Shown here: positions 5,549 through 8,384 of the stretch, piece after piece
Layout: every line of letters begins with the position of its first letter
Position numbering within the stretch: position 1 is the first letter of the stretch
From: Chloroflexota bacterium
GTDB lineage: Bacteria; Chloroflexota; UBA6077
Length of the DNA stretch: 8,384 nucleotides
Assembly (NCBI GenBank): GCA_021788565.1
Contig: JAJYKO010000197.1
Coordinates: forward strand, 1 to 8,384
Reading direction: 5' to 3'
Translations under genes and position numbers: made by a program
The notes under the pieces: model-generated
The model's database searches: none
Told to the model about the DNA's origin: nothing
Seen by the model: only the letters and a program-made list of their open reading frames with translations

Positions 5549-7172
5549 CGCCGGTCCCCTCCAGTCCGTTGCAGGGCTTTGGCATCTCAATTCTCACCGT
5601 AGTCCCATCACCCTGCCTGCTCCTGATCGTGAGTACCCCGCCGATCCGGCGAGCGCGCTCCTCCATCCCGCTGATGCCGAGCCGTCCCTTGCCCCGGCCG
5701 GAACTGAGGTCAAAGCCTATTCCGTCGTCGACCACCTCCAGGCAGGTGCCCTGCCTGGTACATCGAAGTGACACCATCACCCGCTGCGCACGTGCGTGCT
5801 TGAGCACGTTGTTCAGGGCCTCGAGTGCTATCCGATACAGATCCTCTTCGACCGAGATGGCCAGCCTCTCGTCCCCTTCCACCAGCAGCTTGTACTGAAC
5901 GCCGGCGCGGGCTTCCACCGAGTCCAATCGCGCCTGGAGGGCGGCTGCCAGCCCTTCTTTCTCCAGGGCCGGGGGGTGAAGCTCGAAGATGAGCAGCCGC
6001 ATCTCTCTCAGCGATTCCTGAGCGGTCTCCCGCAGCTGTTGCAGATGATCGAGGGCCCTGGCGGTGTTGCCGGAGGCAACCAAGCCGCCCGCCGCCTCGG
6101 CGAAAAGGCTCATGCTGTAGAGCGACTGGGTGACGGAGTCGTGAAGCTCGCGGGCGAGTCGTTGGCGCTCCTCAACCACCGCCAACTGTTCGACCCGGCG
6201 GCGGAGCCGGGCGTTTTCGATTGCGATCGCGGCCTGGTCGGCGAAGAGGCCCATCACCCGGAGGTCCTCTCCGGAGAACCCACCAAGCTTGTTGATTACG
6301 TCGAGAGCTCCTATAACCACGCCCTTGACTCGGAGCGGGACCGCCAGCAGGGCCGTAGGCACTATCTCCCCGCGAAACCGCTCTGGCTCCAGGGCCGGGG
6401 AGTTGGTCAGGCGAGCCCTGCCGGTCTGAACCACCGTGCCGGTGAGGGATCGGCCCATCGGCAGGCGATCGTAGCGGGGCCAGTCGGTCCCTGTGCGCCG
6501 AGCGACGCGCAGCCACTCGCCTTCTTCTCGCAGGAACACGGCGCTCCCCCCCGCTTCCGTCAGCTGGCGTGCTTCAGCGCAGACGACGTCCAGCACCTCG
6601 CCCAGGTCCAGCTTCTCCAGGAGCGCTGCCGCCACTCGCTGAAGACCTTCGCTCTCCGCCAGGCGGCGGCTGGCTTCCTCGTATAGGCGGGCGTTCTCCG
6701 TGGCCAGCGCCTCGGCGCGCTTATGGTGCTCGACCACGTCCCGCTGCATCGCCGCGGCGTAGAGCCGCGAGAATCTCGCGAGCATGCGGCGGACGCACCC
6801 GTCTAGCTGTGCGGCGGCTTCATATCCCTCGACGGCGCCCGGCGCGAACACCCCCCACACCAGCGGAAGGGCGGCCTCTCGAAGCAGCAGAAAGCCCTCG
6901 ATGACCTCGCCTATGTCGAAGCGCTGGTCCAATCTCCTCTGCGACACGTCGTGAAGATAGTCTTCCAGAACGTCGTCGGACCCGGTCGTCAGGGCCTCGA
7001 CTATGGCGGTCAGTGCCCGCTCAGCGGAGTCGTACAGTTCGGGGGTGGGCAGGTCGCAGTAGCCGGAGCCTGGCACGCGGCGCACCGCGGCGACCCAGGA
7101 CGCGGCGAGTTCGTCCCTGCCGCGGGCCAGGAGGACGGCAAGCTTCGGGGCTTTCTCCACGTGTTCGACCAC
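5538..7172 (-). CDS. Soluble sensor histidine kinase: RsbRD-like, GAF, HisKA_3, HATPase
   Basis: The 544-residue sensor kinase is paired with the downstream response regulator. There are no membrane segments, so it should sense a cytosolic or diffusible cue. Domain order: an all-helical N-terminal region (about 8-143) resembling RsbRD sensor domains; a charged coiled coil (143-178); a GAF domain (178-323); a HisKA_3 dimerisation helix with RQRLARELHDSVTQSLYS, the phosphorylated residue being His344; and an ATPase domain with N-box EALNNVLKHA (Asn455), DDGIGFD and RLGISGMEERA. The start is taken as GTG 7172, which has GAGG seven bases upstream. A further in-frame GTG at 7208 lies only two bases from a perfect TATAAT (7210-7215) and could not be inside the transcript from that promoter. 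The ligand of the sensor domains cannot be deduced. Confidence 0.92.
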   Translation of the reverse strand: MVEHVEKAPKLAVLLARGRDELAASWVAAVRRVPGSGYCDLPTPELYDSAERALTAIVEALTTGSDDVLEDYLHDVSQRRLDQRFDIGEVIEGFLLLREAALPLVWGVFAPGAVEGYEAAAQLDGCVRRMLARFSRLYAAAMQRDVVEHHKRAEALATENARLYEEASRRLAESEGLQRVAAALLEKLDLGEVLDVVCAEARQLTEAGGSAVFLREEGEWLRVARRTGTDWPRYDRLPMGRSLTGTVVQTGRARLTNSPALEPERFRGEIVPTALLAVPLRVKGVVIGALDVINKLGGFSGEDLRVMGLFADQAAIAIENARLRRRVEQLAVVEERQRLARELHDSVTQSLYSMSLFAEAAGGLVASGNTARALDHLQQLRETAQESLREMRLLIFELHPPALEKEGLAAALQARLDSVEARAGVQYKLLVEGDERLAISVEEDLYRIALEALNNVLKHARAQRVMVSLRCTRQGTCLEVVDDGIGFDLSSGRGKGRLGISGMEERARRIGGVLTIRSRQGDGTTVRIEMPKPCNGLEGTGDGE

Positions 7173-7209
7173 GAATTCACCTCGCCATGGGTGAAGTCGG
7201 CGCGGCACG

Positions 7210-7215
7210 ATTATA
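7210..7215 (-). promoter_or_regulatory. -10 element for the histidine kinase/response regulator operon
   Basis: The minus strand reads a perfect TATAAT about 38 bp upstream of the chosen GTG start at 7172. No good -35 hexamer is found 16-18 bp further upstream, so the promoter may need an activator. It helps set the kinase start, because the next in-frame start codon upstream (7208) falls before the expected transcription start. Confidence 0.5.
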
Positions 7216-7262
7216 GCGCGAACGCGGTGCAGGCGTTGGTCAGGCCGCGAACACAGGGGAGG

Positions 7263-7291
7263 TTGATTCCGTGGGCGTCAGCGAGTATCTT
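7263..7291 (+). promoter_or_regulatory. Candidate sigma70-type promoter for the S51-like gene
   Basis: TTGATT (7263-7268) and TATCTT (7286-7291) are each 4/6 matches to the consensus hexamers with an exact 17-bp spacer. They point toward the gene at 7392 and would give a leader of about 95 nt. This is the best match on the plus strand of this divergent region, but such matches arise by chance. Confidence 0.3.
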
Positions 7292-7366
7292 TCTTGGCCG
7301 AGGCGTTTGGCAGAGGGGCCGCGGCTGGCGACTGGGCGAGGGTGATGCCACGACGTGGAGAACAGG

Positions 7367-7399
7367 ATGAACCGGCAAATTGCGAGAGACGATGGCTGA
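7367..7399 (+). CDS. Possible 10-codon leader ORF overlapping the S51-like gene start
   Basis: ATG 7367 opens a short frame (MNRQIARDDG) that stops at TGA 7397-7399, overlapping the start of the next gene (ATG 7392) by 8 bp. It has GTGGAG (7355-7360) six bases upstream, a better ribosome binding site than that of the main gene. It may serve translational coupling rather than make a functional peptide. It is too short for homology or codon statistics, so it may be chance. Confidence 0.3.
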   Translation: MNRQIARDDG

Positions 7400-8384
7400 G
7401 CGCGCGGGGTTGGTTGCGCTGTTCGGGTCGGGCGAGACTTCGTCCAGCGGCCGCAAGGTGTACGAGTGGGTCTTCTCCCGCCTTGCCTCGCCGATAAGGG
7501 TCGCGTTGCTGGAGACGCCCGCGGGTTTCCAGCCCAACTCCGCGCTGGTGTCGCAGAAGGTGGCGTCTTTCCTCGAGGAGCGGCTTCAGAACTACCGCCC
7601 TGAAACCGTGGTTGTCCCTGCCAGACGGCGTGGCACCGACGCCAGTCCCGACGATCCACTTATCCTGGCTCCTATGCTGGGGGCAAACGTCATCTTCGCA
7701 GGCCCAGGCAGTCCGAGCTACGCGGCGAGGCAGCTGGATGGCAGCCTGGCGTGGGACTACCTGCGGGCCAAACAGCGGCTCGGCAGCGCGGTCCTGCTGG
7801 CCAGCGCCGCCACGGTGGCGGCCGGGGTCAACTGCCTCCCGGTGTACGAGATCTACAAAGTGGGCGAGGACCTCCACTGGCGCAGGGGTCTAGACCTCTT
7901 CGGTCCATATGGGCTGTCGCTGACCTTTGTTCCTCACTGGGACAACAATGAGGGGGGAGCGGAGCTGGACACCAGCCGGTGTTTCATGGGAGTGAATCGC
8001 TTCCGGAAGCTGGTGGAACTGTTACCGCCGGACTCGACAATCGTGGGGATAGATGAGCACACCGCCCTGGTCGTGGACCTGGAGGAGGGCGGCTGTCGGG
8101 TAATCGGGCGCGGAGGGGTCACGCTGCTGCGAGGCCGGCAGGAGGCGCGTTTCTCCGGCGGCCTAGGTTTTCCAGCGGACAGGCTCGGGCCGTTTCGGCT
8201 TCCGGCCAGTGAGGACGGCATCCCCGACGACGTTTGGGGGGCTGTTCTTCAGGAGCGTGGCCCCGCACTGGACCTTGCGGCTCCATCGACCGAGGTTGTC
8301 GACCTGCTCCGGGCCCGAAGCGAAGCGCGCGACCTGCGCGACTGGCGCGGGGCAGATGCTCTGCGGAGCCGCATAGAGTCGATG
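7392..8384 (+). CDS. Peptidase S51/cyanophycinase-like protein fused to a cysteinyl-tRNA synthetase C-terminal-like segment (incomplete at window end)
   Basis: The frame is open for 331 codons and runs off the window. Residues 5-250 follow the peptidase S51/cyanophycinase (class I glutamine amidotransferase-like) pattern: ALFGSGETS (9-17), IFAGPGSPSYAARQL (101-115) at the usual mid-domain position, LLASAAT (135-141) where families have G.SAG, PHWD (181-184), and GIDEHTALVVD (219-229) followed by VIGRGGVTLL (237-246), close to the cyanophycinase GIDE.TA...VIG.G.V. The nucleophile-like Ser138 is kept but the flanking Gly is replaced, so peptidase activity is uncertain. Residues 302-331 (VVDLLRARSEARDLRDW, then ADALRSRIESM) match the C-terminal helical hairpin of cysteinyl-tRNA synthetase; no synthetase catalytic domain (HIGH or KMSKS) is visible. 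Start: ATG 7392 has only a weak GAGAG, and TTG 7380 is an alternative. Automatic labels of cysteinyl-tRNA synthetase would be misleading. Confidence 0.82.
   Translation, partial: MAERAGLVALFGSGETSSSGRKVYEWVFSRLASPIRVALLETPAGFQPNSALVSQKVASFLEERLQNYRPETVVVPARRRGTDASPDDPLILAPMLGANVIFAGPGSPSYAARQLDGSLAWDYLRAKQRLGSAVLLASAATVAAGVNCLPVYEIYKVGEDLHWRRGLDLFGPYGLSLTFVPHWDNNEGGAELDTSRCFMGVNRFRKLVELLPPDSTIVGIDEHTALVVDLEEGGCRVIGRGGVTLLRGRQEARFSGGLGFPADRLGPFRLPASEDGIPDDVWGAVLQERGPALDLAAPSTEVVDLLRARSEARDLRDWRGADALRSRIESM

Noticed and set aside
5796..6686. 296-residue plus-strand frame opposite the histidine kinase
   Set aside because: It is antisense to well-conserved GAF, HisKA_3 and HATPase motifs, and it shows no protein family pattern of its own.
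4871..7172. Firm assignment of the two-component system as regulator of the dctPQM operon
   Set aside because: Proximity alone is weak evidence. The genes are convergent with an unrelated gene between them, TRAP-linked kinases usually have periplasmic or membrane sensors, and no shared binding motif is evident.
8291..8384. Fragment of a true cysteinyl-tRNA synthetase gene
   Set aside because: The CysRS-like segment is in the same uninterrupted frame as the S51-like domain, and no catalytic-domain motifs precede it.

Overview
The window comes from a GC-rich bacterium. A Chloroflexota origin is likely but is inferred from style alone. The binding lipoprotein has an Ala/Pro/Thr-rich linker straight after its lipobox cysteine, and the sensor kinase has an RsbRD-like N-terminus, a GAF domain and a HisKA_3 core; both are common in that phylum. 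No rRNA, tRNA, CRISPR array, transposase or integrase is visible.

Layout. (1) 74-409, minus strand: a C-terminally truncated TrmO/TsaA-family tRNA methyltransferase gene, probably a remnant, with an intact ribosome binding site and a plausible extended -10. (2) 410-1019: about 600 bp without a convincing gene, holding a short tandem repeat and a leader hairpin. (3) 1020-3988, plus strand: a complete tripartite ATP-independent periplasmic (TRAP) transporter operon in the order dctP-dctQ-dctM. A perfect 15-bp hairpin lies between dctP and dctQ, and dctQ and dctM overlap by ATGA. (4) 4085-4106: a terminator-like hairpin between convergent units. (5) 4150-4359, minus strand: a 69-residue two-helix membrane protein. 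(6) 4360-4870: about 510 bp without a gene, containing two strong inverted repeats and a near-perfect palindrome. (7) 4871-7172, minus strand: a soluble two-component system, histidine kinase then NarL/FixJ-type response regulator, overlapping by 11 bp. (8) 7173-7391: a divergent promoter region. (9) 7392 to the window end, plus strand: an open, incomplete gene for a peptidase S51/cyanophycinase-like protein whose C-terminus matches the C-terminal segment of cysteinyl-tRNA synthetase.

How the parts may work together. DctP would capture an organic acid outside the membrane and DctQM would import it using an ion gradient. The two-component system is cytosolic, so it should sense an internal or diffusible signal. 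Its genes point toward the transporter, but nothing in the sequence proves it regulates the transporter. The most unusual item is the S51-CysRS-tail fusion at the right edge. I see no defence system or other multi-gene novel system in this window.
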